18,547 bases of DNA from NCBI GenBank assembly GCA_003695505.1, contig RFIY01000219.1, positions 1-18,547 of the forward strand, in the 5' to 3' direction. The notes beneath the pieces are model-generated. The model was not told where the DNA came from, did no database searches, and saw nothing but the letters and a program-made list of their open reading frames with translations. This stretch comes from J088 sp003695505 [NCBI: Candidatus Dadabacteria bacterium] (GTDB lineage: Bacteria; J088). How positions within the stretch are numbered: position 1 is the first letter of the stretch; each line of letters starts with the position of its first letter. This document shows, one piece after another, positions 1 through 9,156 of the stretch. The position numbers and the translations under genes are program-made.

Positions 1-2576
1 AACTCCAGTCCATCCGCTCCGCGCTCGGCGCGAACCCGCGAGTGCGGCGGGATTTCCCCGGCAAGGATGCGCTTCGCCAGCTCGTTCATCAGCAAATCCT
101 GGACGGCCCGCTTCAGTGGCCGCGCACCAAAGACCGGGTCGTAGCCGCGTTCGGCGAGCAGATCCTTGGCCTCGTCGCTGACCTCCAGCGTGATGTCCTG
201 ATCCGCCAGACGCCGGGCTACCGACGTGATCTGAATGTCGACGATCCGCCGCAGCACCGTCTGGTCGAGTGGATGATAGGTGACGACCTCGTCCACCCGG
301 TTCAGAAACTCCGGCCGGAAGTGGCGCATCATCTCCTCGCGAATCATCGCGCGGATCGCATCCTCACTCTGCCCCTGACGCGTTGCCTCGGCGATCAGGT
401 CGGAGCCGACGTTCGAGGTCATCAGAATCACCGTGTTGCGAAAGTCGACCGTCCGGCCTTTCGCGTCCGTCAGGCGCCCGTCATCGAGAATCTGCAGGAA
501 GACGTTGAAGACCTCCGAATGCGCCTTCTCGATCTCGTCGAAGAGTACGACACTGTACGGCCGACGGCGTACGGCCTCGGTCAACTGGCCACCCTCTTCG
601 TACCCGACATATCCCGGCGGGGCGCCGATCAGCCGTGCGACCGCGTGTTTTTCCATGTACTCGGACATATCGATGCGAATCATCGCCTCGTCGGTGTCGA
701 ACAGGAATTCCGCCAGCGCACGCGCCGTCTCGGTCTTACCAACACCCGTCGGTCCGACCAGGATGAACGAACCGATCGGCCGATTCGGATCCTGAATGCC
801 GGCCCGGGCCCGACGGATCGCGTTGCTGATCGCCACGAGTGCATCGTCCTGACCGACGACGCGCTCCTTGAGCCGTTCCTCCATATGCAGGAGCTTCTCG
901 CGCTCGCTTTCGAGCATCTTCGACACCGGAATGCCGGTCCATTCGCTGATGATCTCGGCGATCTCCTCGTCGGTAACCTCTTCGCGCAACATGCCGCCTT
1001 CGGCCTGCACCTCCTGCAGACGCTTCTCGGCTTCGGCAATGCGCTCCTCCAGCTCCGGCACGCGACCGTATTTCAGCTCAGCCGCCCGGTTCAGATCGCC
1101 CTGGCGCTCGGCCTCCTCGATGTCGTTGCGCACCTGCTCGAGCGCTTCCTTGGCTTCGCGCAGATCCTGGATCAGCTCTTTTTCACGCTGCCATTGCGCC
1201 ATCAGACCGTCGATTTCTTCCGACAGATCCGCCAGCTCCTTCTCGAGCTCTTCCAGACGCTTCTTCGACGCGTCGTCCGATTCCTTTTTCAACGCCTCGC
1301 GCTCGATTTCGAGCTGCATCTTGCGGCGCTGCAACTCATCGAGTTCTTTCGGCAGGCTGTCGATTTCCATCCGCAGACGGCTCGCGGCCTCATCGACCAG
1401 GTCGATCGCCTTGTCGGGCAGTCGCCGGTCCGTAATATAACGATGGCTCAGCGTGGCCGCGGCGATGATCGCCGGGTCGGTAATGCGGACACCGTGGTGA
1501 ATCTCGTACCGCTCCTTGAGCCCACGCAGGATCGACACCGTGTCTTCGACGGACGGCTCATCAACGATGACCGGCTGGAAGCGCCGTTCCAGCGCGGCGT
1601 CTTTTTCGATGTACTTGCGATACTCATCGAGCGTCGTCGCGCCGATCAGGTGCAACTCACCCCGCGCCATCGCGGGCTTGAGCAGATTGGCCGCGTCCAT
1701 CGCGCCGTCGGTCTTGCCGGCGCCGACCACGGTGTGAATTTCGTCGATGAACAGAATGATTCTGCCTTCCGCGCCGGTCACTTCCTGCACGACGGCCTTG
1801 AGCCGATCCTCGAACTCGCCGCGGTACTTCGCACCGGCGATCAACGCGCCCATGTCGAGCGCCACGATGCGTTTGTCGCGCAGGCCTTCGGGCACATCAC
1901 CATCGACGACCCGCCGCGCAAGTCCTTCGACGATCGCGGTCTTGCCCACACCGGGATCACCAACCAGCACCGGGTTGTTCTTGGTGCGGCGCAGCAGGAT
2001 CTGCATCGTGCGCCGGATCTCCTGATCGCGGCCAATGACGGGATCGAGCTTGCCCTGACGCGCGAGCGCTGTCAGATCTTTGGCGTACTTTTCGAGCGCC
2101 ATATAGGTGTCTTCGGCGCTCTGCGACGTGACGTTGCGCCCACCACGGATATCGGTCAGCGCCTGCAGCAGCGCCTGCTCCTCGACGCCATTGTCCTTGA
2201 GGATCTGTGCCGCTGGTCCGGGCGTACGCAGCAGGCCAATCAGCAGGTGCTCGCTCGAAATGTAGCTGTCCTTGAGCTGTTTGGCTGCCGCATCGGCCGC
2301 CTCGATGACCTTGCGCGTTGCCTGCCCGAGGCGCAGATTATCTCCACCGCCCTGAACCGACGGCAGCCGGTTCAACGCCGCTTCGACGTCGGCCTGGATA
2401 CGTTGTGGACTGGCGCCGACACGCTCGACGAGCGGGCGGACGATGCCGTCGCTCTGCGCGATCAGTGCATGCAGAATATGTTCGGGCAAAAGTTCCTGAT
2501 GGCCCCGGTCGATCGCACCGTTCTGCGCGTTGCCGATGGCCTCCTGAGCCTTGATGGTAAATCGTTCTGGTTGCAT
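1..2576 (-). CDS. clpB: ATP-dependent disaggregase ClpB (3' end off the left edge)
   Basis: ClpB is the cytoplasmic Hsp100 AAA+ disaggregase that pulls polypeptides out of aggregates together with DnaK. The minus-strand reading starts [18 protein letters not shown] and runs about 858 codons to the edge. Known ClpB proteins have roughly 857-860 residues, so only a few codons and the stop are missing. Seen: a paired Clp_N repeat domain in the first ~150 residues; NBD1 Walker A GDPGVGKT at about 206-213; Walker B LFIDEIH; a long charged coiled-coil middle domain (about 400-530); the ClpB motif [11 protein letters not shown]2 Walker A GPTGVGKT at about 608-615; and the pore-type motif [13 protein letters not shown]. 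The start is fixed by AGGAGA at 2583-2588, six bases upstream. A terminator separates it from the upstream operon, so it has its own promoter. The long open frame on the opposite strand is a codon-bias shadow. Confidence 0.97.
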   Translation of the reverse strand, partial: MQPERFTIKAQEAIGNAQNGAIDRGHQELLPEHILHALIAQSDGIVRPLVERVGASPQRIQADVEAALNRLPSVQGGGDNLRLGQATRKVIEAADAAAKQLKDSYISSEHLLIGLLRTPGPAAQILKDNGVEEQALLQALTDIRGGRNVTSQSAEDTYMALEKYAKDLTALARQGKLDPVIGRDQEIRRTMQILLRRTKNNPVLVGDPGVGKTAIVEGLARRVVDGDVPEGLRDKRIVALDMGALIAGAKYRGEFEDRLKAVVQEVTGAEGRIILFIDEIHTVVGAGKTDGAMDAANLLKPAMARGELHLIGATTLDEYRKYIEKDAALERRFQPVIVDEPSVEDTVSILRGLKERYEIHHGVRITDPAIIAAATLSHRYITDRRLPDKAIDLVDEAASRLRMEIDSLPKELDELQRRKMQLEIEREALKKESDDASKKRLEELEKELADLSEEIDGLMAQWQREKELIQDLREAKEALEQVRNDIEEAERQGDLNRAAELKYGRVPELEERIAEAEKRLQEVQAEGGMLREEVTDEEIAEIISEWTGIPVSKMLESEREKLLHMEERLKERVVGQDDALVAISNAIRRARAGIQDPNRPIGSFILVGPTGVGKTETARALAEFLFDTDEAMIRIDMSEYMEKHAVARLIGAPPGYVGYEEGGQLTEAVRRRPYSVVLFDEIEKAHSEVFNVFLQILDDGRLTDAKGRTVDFRNTVILMTSNVGSDLIAEATRQGQSEDAIRAMIREEMMRHFRPEFLNRVDEVVTYHPLDQTVLRRIVDIQITSVARRLADQDITLEVSDEAKDLLAERGYDPVFGARPLKRAVQDLLMNELAKRILAGEIPPHSRVRAERGADGLE

Positions 2577-2606
2577 ATGAAATCTCCTGTCGTTGTCTTT
2601 CGTATG

Positions 2607-2637
2607 GACAACATAGGCGCGAACGCCTCGTTGTCAA
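2607..2637 (-). promoter_or_regulatory. Probable clpB promoter overlapped by a dyad
   Basis: On the minus strand TTGACA (2637-2632) is followed after 16 bases by TATGTT (2615-2610), which puts transcription start near 2603 and gives a leader of under 30 bases. Read as a heat-shock promoter, CTTGAC with CCTAT also resembles the alphaproteobacterial RpoH pattern, but the spacing and 3' bases are not a clean match. The promoter is covered by an imperfect inverted repeat: outer arms GACAAC/GTTGTC (2607-2612 and 2630-2635) and inner arms AGGCG/CGCCT (2615-2619 and 2624-2628). It is not a CIRCE element. A repressor site is inferred, not shown. Confidence 0.55.
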
Positions 2638-2640
2638 GGC

Positions 2641-2677
2641 AAAAAACGGGCGGGATCCCGCGACAGGATCCCGCCCG
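2641..2677 (-). terminator. Rho-independent terminator of the respiratory operon
   Basis: A perfect 12-bp stem (CGGGCGGGATCC at 2647-2658 pairing with 2666-2677) closes a 7-base loop. In minus-strand transcripts it is followed directly by six U residues (2646-2641). It begins 23 bases after the TGA of the molybdopterin subunit (2701-2703), so it ends that transcript. Its T-tract lies three bases before the -35 element of the clpB promoter, which makes this a very compact boundary. Confidence 0.93.
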
Positions 2678-2700
2678 TGCCCCGGAGTCGGGTACGGCGA

Positions 2701-5700
2701 TCAGCTCGCGCGTCTGAGGTTCACGCGTGTGTCATAGAAGGAGGTGCTGCCACCGATCGGATCGCTCAGGCAGACATTCCCCAGATCGGGGTCGACGAGG
2801 AGGACGGCATTGGTACACAAACCGGCCCGACGCCGTGCATCACCGGGAATGATTGCTCCGTCGACTTCGACATCATTGGAACCGTAGGCCCAGTGGCCGA
2901 AACTCCAGGAAACCGTCAGAGCGCCTGGACGCATGCCCTCGCGAACATCGACCTCGCCCTCGATCGGAATTTCACCGTGACCGGGCACCTTCCACAAGCC
3001 TTCCGGATTGGTCTTCGAGACCAGGCGAACACGATCACCGGTCTTGAGGCCGAGACGCTCGGCATCCTGACGGTTGATCCAGACCCGATTGGTCGGCTTG
3101 GGACCAAGCAGCCAGTAATCGGCAATCGTGCGTGACTGTCCGCCATGAATCGGTTTGTAGGTACCAAGATGAAATTCGAAGTCGTCCTGGGAAACGACGT
3201 TCCCAAGCGCCGACATCAGCGGCTCGACGACCGGAAGTCCGGAGAACCGCTTGCCCGTACCACTATGCCGCGACGTGGCCACGACCTCGGCAAACAGCGA
3301 GATCTGGCGCTTGACGGCGTGGGCCACGAAATCGCCTTTGTAGGCCTTGTCATACGATTCGTAGCGTCCACCGCGATTGAGCAGGTAGACGACACGACGA
3401 AAATGTGGTCCAAGCTTCTTTTTCCAGCGATCGAAATCGTACACCGTCTTCGGCAAATGGCGACGCGCCTTCTTGAACAGCTCGATTTCGGCGCTGTCTG
3501 CCTCGGGAAGCGCATCACCGGGCTTATCGCCCGCAGCCAGATTGGCCATCAGCAACAGGAAGAAATCCTCGAAGTGCGTATAGTCCATGCCCTCGCCAAA
3601 CCCGTTCGGCCCGAACCCGGGCAGATTGAGTTTTTCGGCGATTGCCAGCATGACCGTCTCCATGCAGATCGGCTGCTCGTTGCCAAAGACCGTCGCGCTC
3701 TCGACCAGCGGCGCAACCGTGGGTTGCCGGACCTTGGACGATTTGACCAGCATCGCCGGCGTCGTATGCGGCGTGCCCCAGCGTTCCCAGATCGACAGAT
3801 CAGGGAAGATGTAATCCGCATACATCGAACTCTCGCCGATCACGACATCGCAGGCGATCAGCAGCGGAATCGCATCGGGATCGGCCATGATCGCAAGCTG
3901 CGTATTGGCACCGGGCACCGAAAACCCGGGCGTCCCCTTGTGCAAAAAGACCGCGCTGGCCCTGTACGGATAGCCGGACGCCGCCGCCGGCAGGACTTCC
4001 TGATAAACGTTGCCAGTATGCGGGAACCAGAGTCGTTTGGCCGGATAGCCGTCGTCCTGGAACAGCGTCGAATCTTCGTAGCGGCTCTTTTCCTTCGAGA
4101 TCGTGTGTCCGAACGCCGTCAGTTTTCCGGGGTGATGTCCCTTCTTGAGGTTGAACGGCTGTCCTTTCTTGGAGCCATCCTCGTGCCAATGGCCGCCACC
4201 GGCCTGCAGGCCACCCTTATGGTCGATGTTGCCGAGCAGCACGTTGAGTGCAATCAGTGCCTGCCCCGCATAGTAACCATTGACATGCTGTACCGGTCCG
4301 CGATAAATCTCGACAACCGAACGCTTGCCATGTTTGGCCAGCTTGCGCACGACCGGCTCAACCTGATCCGGATCCAACCCGGCCGTCTTGCACCAGTCTG
4401 CGAACGACTTTTCCGCTACCTGCTCGCGCAACAGCGTCAACACCGTCTTTGCGGTGCGGCCCTTATGTTGCAGCTCACCAAACAGCTTGCCGGTGACCGC
4501 CGCGCCCTTCAGGTCGACCGCGACAGGCCGCCCATCGCCATCAAGTGCAACGAACTCGGCGTCGCTGCCGATCCCGAGATCGGCGGCACGAACCTTCTTG
4601 TGCGGCCCATCCTCGTCAATCCAGACCAGGTGCGTAGCGTCGGACCAGCTCAGTTCATTCGCCGCGTTCGCAGCCGCTTTGTTGGCATTGACCAGGAACT
4701 TGTGATCATAGGCCTCGTGATCGAACATCCAGCGGATGAACGCGAAGGCAAGCTCGAGATCCTTGCCGGGTTCGACCGGTAACCACTTCCAGGCCTTGCC
4801 GGCGGTTTTGCTCAGTCGCGGGTCGACGACGGCGATTTCGAGATCCCCGTTGACCATCGCATCGGTCGTCAATTCGGCCATCGCCGGCGGCCCGAAATTG
4901 GCCTCGAACGCACCTGTACCCCAGAACAGGATGAACCGTGCGTTGAGGATGTCCGGCTTCATGTGGTGCTTGCCATGCCCCCACTTCTTGCCGTCCCACT
5001 TCTTGGTCGCCTCGTCATAGGCGATGTGGTGCGACTGCTCACAAACGGTCGTATGCTCGTACCAGTTGATCGAGCCGAATCCGCCCTTCAGCCAGCGCTT
5101 GGCCATCTCCTTGCGGCCATGTTCAATCCGTCCGGCCAGAAAGACGAACTCATTGTTGCGCGGTCCAAGGTCCGGATGATCCGGGTCGATCAGTACGTCG
5201 AGATGGTCTTTGTACTTCTGCTTGAACGCCTCCCGCGCCATCTTGCCCTTGCCGACAGCCATCGCGTCCGCTTTCATCGCCTTCGACAGCTTCGGGTCGC
5301 GCAGGGCGTACAGCTCACGCAGGCCGGGCACGACACGGTTTTCCTCTCCAGGCACGTCGGCAAACAGCTTGCCGCCCTCGACGATCTCCTTGATCGCCTG
5401 CTCGAATGGAATTGTCTTCCACTTGTTCTCGCCTCGCTTGCCGGTCCGCTTCAGCACCTTCGTCAACCGATAGGGGTCATATAACGTCTGCAATCCGGCC
5501 TGGCCCTTCGGGCAGAGTTTGCCGTCCAGTACCGCCGCGGCCTGCGGTTTCGTGGCGACCTCGATATGCGGCAACACGGTCTGCGGGCTGTACGGATTGC
5601 CATCGATCTTGACCGCGACGCCATCGAGGATCTTCACCCGCAATGGACAGGACGTATGGCACTGCAGGCAGACTGAATAGATCGTGTTTTCCGGCTCCAC

Positions 5701-5844
5701 GAGTGGATAGCCGCTGCCCGCGTGCGCCGCTTCCTTCGCCTGGGCAAGCTCAACCTTGCCGAGAACTCCGGTCGCGCCCAGAAATGCCGCGCAACGGAAC
5801 GTATCGCGACGCGTCAGGCCTTTAGGTGTATTGTTGTCGCTCAT
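2701..5844 (-). CDS. ttrA: Tat-exported molybdopterin oxidoreductase, tetrathionate reductase subunit A-like
   Basis: Catalytic subunit (1047 residues) of a complex iron-sulfur molybdoenzyme, expected to reduce tetrathionate or a related oxyanion in the periplasm. Seen: a Tat signal (TRRDTF at 11-16, then a hydrophobic stretch ending near VELAQA); a 4Fe-4S site C59-x2-C62-x3-C66 with C111 in LCPKG; and TVCEQSHH, whose C268 is the likely Mo ligand. The C-terminus carries a molybdopterin dinucleotide-binding region (NRVWINRQDAERLGLKTGDRV). The length suits the TtrA branch, which is longer than PsrA/PhsA. The chosen ATG at 5844 lies one base after the stop of the NrfD gene and has AAAGGA nine bases upstream. 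A GTG at 5862 gives an in-frame extension but has no good ribosome site. B-C-A gene order supports TtrA. Selenate, arsenate or polysulfide reduction by a related branch remains possible. Confidence 0.82.
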   Translation of the reverse strand: MSDNNTPKGLTRRDTFRCAAFLGATGVLGKVELAQAKEAAHAGSGYPLVEPENTIYSVCLQCHTSCPLRVKILDGVAVKIDGNPYSPQTVLPHIEVATKPQAAAVLDGKLCPKGQAGLQTLYDPYRLTKVLKRTGKRGENKWKTIPFEQAIKEIVEGGKLFADVPGEENRVVPGLRELYALRDPKLSKAMKADAMAVGKGKMAREAFKQKYKDHLDVLIDPDHPDLGPRNNEFVFLAGRIEHGRKEMAKRWLKGGFGSINWYEHTTVCEQSHHIAYDEATKKWDGKKWGHGKHHMKPDILNARFILFWGTGAFEANFGPPAMAELTTDAMVNGDLEIAVVDPRLSKTAGKAWKWLPVEPGKDLELAFAFIRWMFDHEAYDHKFLVNANKAAANAANELSWSDATHLVWIDEDGPHKKVRAADLGIGSDAEFVALDGDGRPVAVDLKGAAVTGKLFGELQHKGRTAKTVLTLLREQVAEKSFADWCKTAGLDPDQVEPVVRKLAKHGKRSVVEIYRGPVQHVNGYYAGQALIALNVLLGNIDHKGGLQAGGGHWHEDGSKKGQPFNLKKGHHPGKLTAFGHTISKEKSRYEDSTLFQDDGYPAKRLWFPHTGNVYQEVLPAAASGYPYRASAVFLHKGTPGFSVPGANTQLAIMADPDAIPLLIACDVVIGESSMYADYIFPDLSIWERWGTPHTTPAMLVKSSKVRQPTVAPLVESATVFGNEQPICMETVMLAIAEKLNLPGFGPNGFGEGMDYTHFEDFFLLLMANLAAGDKPGDALPEADSAEIELFKKARRHLPKTVYDFDRWKKKLGPHFRRVVYLLNRGGRYESYDKAYKGDFVAHAVKRQISLFAEVVATSRHSGTGKRFSGLPVVEPLMSALGNVVSQDDFEFHLGTYKPIHGGQSRTIADYWLLGPKPTNRVWINRQDAERLGLKTGDRVRLVSKTNPEGLWKVPGHGEIPIEGEVDVREGMRPGALTVSWSFGHWAYGSNDVEVDGAIIPGDARRRAGLCTNAVLLVDPDLGNVCLSDPIGGSTSFYDTRVNLRRAS

Positions 5845-5845
5845 C

Positions 5846-7072
5846 TTATGCCATCCTTTCACGGTTCAGCACAAGGCGGTAACCGACGTACCACAACGCC
5901 GCACCGAGCGCCGTGATCCCTGCCAGCACGGACCATTCCATAGCCGACGGGAAGTATTCAAAGACCAGGCGGGATCGGATGTAGGCGTTTTCCAATCCCT
6001 TCAACTGGGGCTCGATCAGAGCCGGAACGACGAGGTTCAACCGCACGGCCATATAGGTCAGCGCAGTCAGCAGCCCCCCCGTGATTAGCGCCGGCGCACT
6101 CTTTGGGGCGCGCATGAACAGAATCAGCGGAATGATTGCGCCCAGGCCAAAATGGAAGACCCAGAACACGTACCAGTAGTGGCCGAACAGGACCTCTTTC
6201 ATCAGCGCCGCCTCGGGTCCGATGTTGTACCACATCGGGATCGAATATTCGGCCCACTCGAGCAGCAGGTCGAATGCAAGCAGCCCGACGACGATTTTTC
6301 GCAGCATCTGGATCGCCTCGCCGGCCGGGTCCATATCATCGCCAAAGATCAGCGCAACCGCCAGCATCAACGCACCACCACTGACCAGTGCACCGGTCAG
6401 GAACAGAATCGGATACAGCGCGCTGTGCCAGTAAGGCCGCGCAACCACCGTCGCAAACAGCGCCCCGACGCCGCCGTGAAACGAGATCGCCAGCGGGATG
6501 CCAAGGCGGCCGAGGATTTTCAGCCGCGATTCATCCCGTTCCCGTTGCTCATCGGTGTAACCGTTTGCCGAGCCGATCAGCTTCGCAATCATGCCGCGCA
6601 GACCTTCCTGTTGGTTGGCCAGCAACGGGCGAAACGCCAACACGGACTCCGCGATGATCAGGATGAAGTAGGCCGTGTACAACCAGACCATCCAGGTCAT
6701 CATGGACCCGAAATTGGGATGCAGGAACACGTTGACGGCGCGGAACGGGTGTCCGAGGTCGAGAAAGATGCTGAACAACGCCATAAACAACGTGGCCAGG
6801 GCGGTCAACAGGGCGTACGGAGCCAGGCGCTCCAGCTTGTTGAAGCCAAAACCGAATACCAGCGCACTGAGCAGAAACGCCCCGGCGCTCAGGCCAATGA
6901 AAAAGATATATGCGGCGACCCACAGGCCCCACGGGACGTAGCTGCCATAGTTGGCCAGACGGTGCCCCGTTTCGGCGCGCTGCCAGAGTCCCCAGGCACC
7001 GACGGCCGCAATAACGATCCACAGGACATACAGTACCCGGCGCAGCTGCTGATTCTTTGCAAACAGGCTCAT
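5846..7072 (-). CDS. ttrC: NrfD/PsrC-family membrane subunit, TtrC-like
   Basis: Quinol-oxidising integral membrane anchor (408 residues) that would pass electrons from menaquinol or ubiquinol to the Fe-S subunit. Seen: about nine or ten hydrophobic helices spread over the whole length, with the family-like stretches GLWVAAYIFFIGLSAGAF in the second helix and IFLDLGHPFRAVNVFLHPNFGS after the third. A hydrophilic loop near residues 160-185 (GSANGYTDEQRERDESRLK) separates the two helix bundles. The start at 7072 is preferred because AGGAGG (7079-7084) sits six bases upstream. An upstream ATG at 7117 would add a charged, non-membrane extension and lacks such a site. Its TAA stop (5846-5848) lies one base before the next ATG, so the two genes are probably translationally coupled. 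It lies 49 bases downstream of the Fe-S gene. Substrate specificity cannot be read from this subunit. Confidence 0.88.
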   Translation of the reverse strand: MSLFAKNQQLRRVLYVLWIVIAAVGAWGLWQRAETGHRLANYGSYVPWGLWVAAYIFFIGLSAGAFLLSALVFGFGFNKLERLAPYALLTALATLFMALFSIFLDLGHPFRAVNVFLHPNFGSMMTWMVWLYTAYFILIIAESVLAFRPLLANQQEGLRGMIAKLIGSANGYTDEQRERDESRLKILGRLGIPLAISFHGGVGALFATVVARPYWHSALYPILFLTGALVSGGALMLAVALIFGDDMDPAGEAIQMLRKIVVGLLAFDLLLEWAEYSIPMWYNIGPEAALMKEVLFGHYWYVFWVFHFGLGAIIPLILFMRAPKSAPALITGGLLTALTYMAVRLNLVVPALIEPQLKGLENAYIRSRLVFEYFPSAMEWSVLAGITALGAALWYVGYRLVLNRERMA

Positions 7073-7121
7073 CGCCGGCCTCCTCTCTCCAGTTGAATTA
7101 CGCTCATCACGACACACACCC

Positions 7122-7994
7122 TCAATCGAGATAAAAGACAGAGGGTTTCGTGCCGAGTTCTTCCTTGAGCCGCGTCACATTCGGACGGCCGGCCAGTTCG
7201 GCAATCAGGCTTTTTGGATCGCTGACGTCGCCGAAATAGGTCGCGCCACCGATGCACGTCGTCACGCAGCTTGGCAGCATCCCGACGTGAACACGGTGCA
7301 GACAGAAGGTACACTTACGCGCGTTACCAACAGGACTGGCGTCGTCCTCGCGAACCCGTCGTTGCCCGTACTCGAAACTCGGTGCTTCTTCGTAGGGCTG
7401 GCGCGTGTTCTGATCACCCGTGTAGTTTTCGCCAAAATCGAAGGTCCGGGCGTTGTAGGGACATGCCGTGATGCAGTAGCGGCAACCGATGCAACGGTCA
7501 TAGTTGATCGCCACCACGCCATCGGGACGTTTCCAGGTTGCGTTTACCGGGCAAACCGGCGTGCAGGGCGGGTTGTCGCACTGCATGCACGGCCGCGGCG
7601 TGAACCGGTAACTGACGTTCGGATAGGTGCCGATTTCTTCCTTGATGACCGGCCGATACACCACCTCCGGTGGCAGTTTGTTCTCGGCGATGCACGAAAC
7701 GGTGCAGGCGTCGCAACCGACACATTTGCGCCGATCGATCGCCATCGACCAGTGCCGCTCTTCGACCGGTTTTTTGAGCGCACGCTCCAGATCGGCATGC
7801 ATCCGCTCAAGCAGGCCAACCTTGTTTTTCGGCCAGCGAATTTCTTTGCGATAGCTGCGCGCATCGGGCGCTGTGGGCGCTTCGGCCGCGCGCGCCGTGA
7901 CACTGTTGCGAATCGCTTCGATCGCAACGAATGCCGTGGCAGCGGCTGCGGCGGTGCCGCGCAGGACGTCGGCTCTGGTTACTGGATTGGACAT
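7122..7994 (-). CDS. ttrB: Four-cluster 4Fe-4S electron-transfer subunit, TtrB-like
   Basis: Electron-transfer subunit (290 residues) linking the membrane subunit to the molybdenum subunit. Sixteen cysteines form four ferredoxin-type clusters: C91/94/97/101, C136/139/144/148, C168/171/174/178 and C228/231/243/247. The segment [25 protein letters not shown] and the ending [18 protein letters not shown] resemble Salmonella TtrB more than shorter DmsB/NrfC proteins. Oddities: the N-terminus has an Ala-rich hydrophobic stretch (about 14-28) preceded by TRADVLRG, so it lacks the full RR pair and may reach the periplasm by hitch-hiking with the Tat substrate. An insert of about 48 residues (180-227) sits between the third and fourth cluster groups. 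The start at 7994 has AGGAG at 8001-8005, overlapping the TGA of the porin gene (8005-8007), a sign of coupling. The frame upstream of 7994 was rejected because it runs into that gene. Confidence 0.9.
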   Translation of the reverse strand: MSNPVTRADVLRGTAAAAATAFVAIEAIRNSVTARAAEAPTAPDARSYRKEIRWPKNKVGLLERMHADLERALKKPVEERHWSMAIDRRKCVGCDACTVSCIAENKLPPEVVYRPVIKEEIGTYPNVSYRFTPRPCMQCDNPPCTPVCPVNATWKRPDGVVAINYDRCIGCRYCITACPYNARTFDFGENYTGDQNTRQPYEEAPSFEYGQRRVREDDASPVGNARKCTFCLHRVHVGMLPSCVTTCIGGATYFGDVSDPKSLIAELAGRPNVTRLKEELGTKPSVFYLD

Positions 7995-8004
7995 CACGCT
8001 CTCC

Positions 8005-9075
8005 TCAGAACTTGACTTGCCAGTCCCAGGCAAGCACCCAGGTGTTCTTGTCACTCGAATCGTCGCGTTTGAACTGGACGTTCACGAGCGTATCGACGAC
8101 TTTCTCAAAGACGTAGCCGGCTCCCGCGATCGCTTCGAGATCCACGTCACTGCCTGCCTTTGGCATGAAGGCGTCAGCGCGAACAACAATCTTGTACGGG
8201 TCATCGAATGGCGTCAGCGTCGAAAACGCGCTCAGCGTCGTGACGCGCGCACCAGTAGAGGTGCGTTGCTTGCCGTGGGCGACTTCAACACCGGCCGATG
8301 CGGCGTCGGCCTTGATGAATGCCAGGCCGCCGACCTGCCACGTCTCGATGCCGTTGACCGACGGCTCCATAGCGCCGAGCACGCTGAACTCGAGCTTCTT
8401 CAACGATGAATCGAGCAATTCCTGCAACTGCGCGGTCGTGCGCAGTTCGAGCAGCTTTGATTCGTTGTCTTCCGGCTTCTTGTAGCCGGGCCCGTTCATC
8501 AGCGATGCGTGAAACTGCAAGCCGTCGACCGGGTCCCCCGACAGCGAGACGCCCAGCCCCGTAGAGGTCTGAAGTTTGTGGGCATCGGTCGCAACCTTTT
8601 CAACATAACGGTGGCCCCAGGCCTTTTCGACGAATCCGACCCATGGCATGCCGCCTTGGCCGATCGTCACCGTCAGATTGCCCGGAATGTCGACGAACTG
8701 GAAATAGCCCTTCTTCATGTAGGCAAAGAAGCGCTTGTCGCTGTGCAGCTCGAGGCCGCCACTGCCATCCGGGGCAACGTCGACGAGCGGCCCGACGCGG
8801 CCCATATCGAGAACCACGCTACTTTTGACGTGGGGGGACAGGTGCGCCTTGAATCCCATGTAGAACCGCGTCACCTCGAACCCGTTCGGATTGGCCGTAT
8901 TGCGGGTACCGCCCGTTTTCTCTGCGACCTGTACCGAGTAGCCCGTGTAGAGCTTTGCAGTTGGCTTGATACTCTTCTCGAAGTCTCCTTGCTCCGCGAA
9001 ACTGGCCCATGGAATCGCGACCACTGCGATCGCGAGAATGACTGCCTGAATGAGACGCCCTGCTGCCGGATTCAT
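8005..9075 (-). CDS. Outer-membrane β-barrel (porin-like) protein heading the operon
   Basis: A 356-residue protein with a clear Sec signal peptide (hydrophobic core about 9-24, probable cleavage after ASFA at 27), alternating amphipathic β-strands, a [16 protein letters not shown] segment like those in OprO/OprP-type porins, and a C-terminal Phe (WQVKF) as expected for Bam-inserted barrels. The ATG at 9075 is chosen over the longer open frame to 9294 because AAAGGAG (9083-9089) is seven bases upstream and the signal peptide starts there. It is the first gene of the operon; its stop codon overlaps the ribosome site of the Fe-S gene. The likely role is passage of the electron acceptor or its product through the outer membrane, which is inference from context. 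Porins are not part of the enterobacterial ttr operon. A non-porin barrel role is possible. Confidence 0.75.
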   Translation of the reverse strand: MNPAAGRLIQAVILAIAVVAIPWASFAEQGDFEKSIKPTAKLYTGYSVQVAEKTGGTRNTANPNGFEVTRFYMGFKAHLSPHVKSSVVLDMGRVGPLVDVAPDGSGGLELHSDKRFFAYMKKGYFQFVDIPGNLTVTIGQGGMPWVGFVEKAWGHRYVEKVATDAHKLQTSTGLGVSLSGDPVDGLQFHASLMNGPGYKKPEDNESKLLELRTTAQLQELLDSSLKKLEFSVLGAMEPSVNGIETWQVGGLAFIKADAASAGVEVAHGKQRTSTGARVTTLSAFSTLTPFDDPYKIVVRADAFMPKAGSDVDLEAIAGAGYVFEKVVDTLVNVQFKRDDSSDKNTWVLAWDWQVKF

Positions 9076-9108
9076 CGCCGTGCTCCTTTCGGCCTGCTGT
9101 CTCTTCCA

Positions 9109-9156
9109 TGTGACAGTAGAACACGGCGTCAAGGACGAAAAATTGACCGGGATCAA
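9109..9156 (-). promoter_or_regulatory. FNR-type operator and class II-like promoter of the respiratory operon
   Basis: On the minus strand TTGAT-CCCG-GTCAA (9156-9143) matches nine of the ten conserved bases of the FNR/ANR consensus TTGAT-N4-ATCAA. If its centre is placed at -41.5, as in class II FNR promoters, the -10 hexamer falls on 9120-9115, which reads TCTACT (4 of 6 to TATAAT). Transcription start is then near 9108, with a leader of about 33 bases before the ATG at 9075. The arrangement implies activation when oxygen is low by an FNR/CRP-family regulator (FNR, ANR or DNR type cannot be told apart). Confidence 0.72.

Noticed and set aside
2577-2640. CIRCE/HrcA operator before clpB
   Set aside because: The dyad arms do not resemble the TTAGCACTC/GAGTGCTAA consensus.
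42-2717. 891-codon open frame on the plus strand opposite clpB
   Set aside because: It lies antisense to a full, motif-verified ClpB, reads as low-complexity Leu/Arg/Asp-rich sequence without domains and has no ribosome site; it reflects the codon bias of the real gene.
3145-4782. 545-codon plus-strand open frame opposite the molybdopterin subunit
   Set aside because: Antisense to a gene with intact Fe-S, Tat and cofactor motifs; Arg-rich, no recognisable family.
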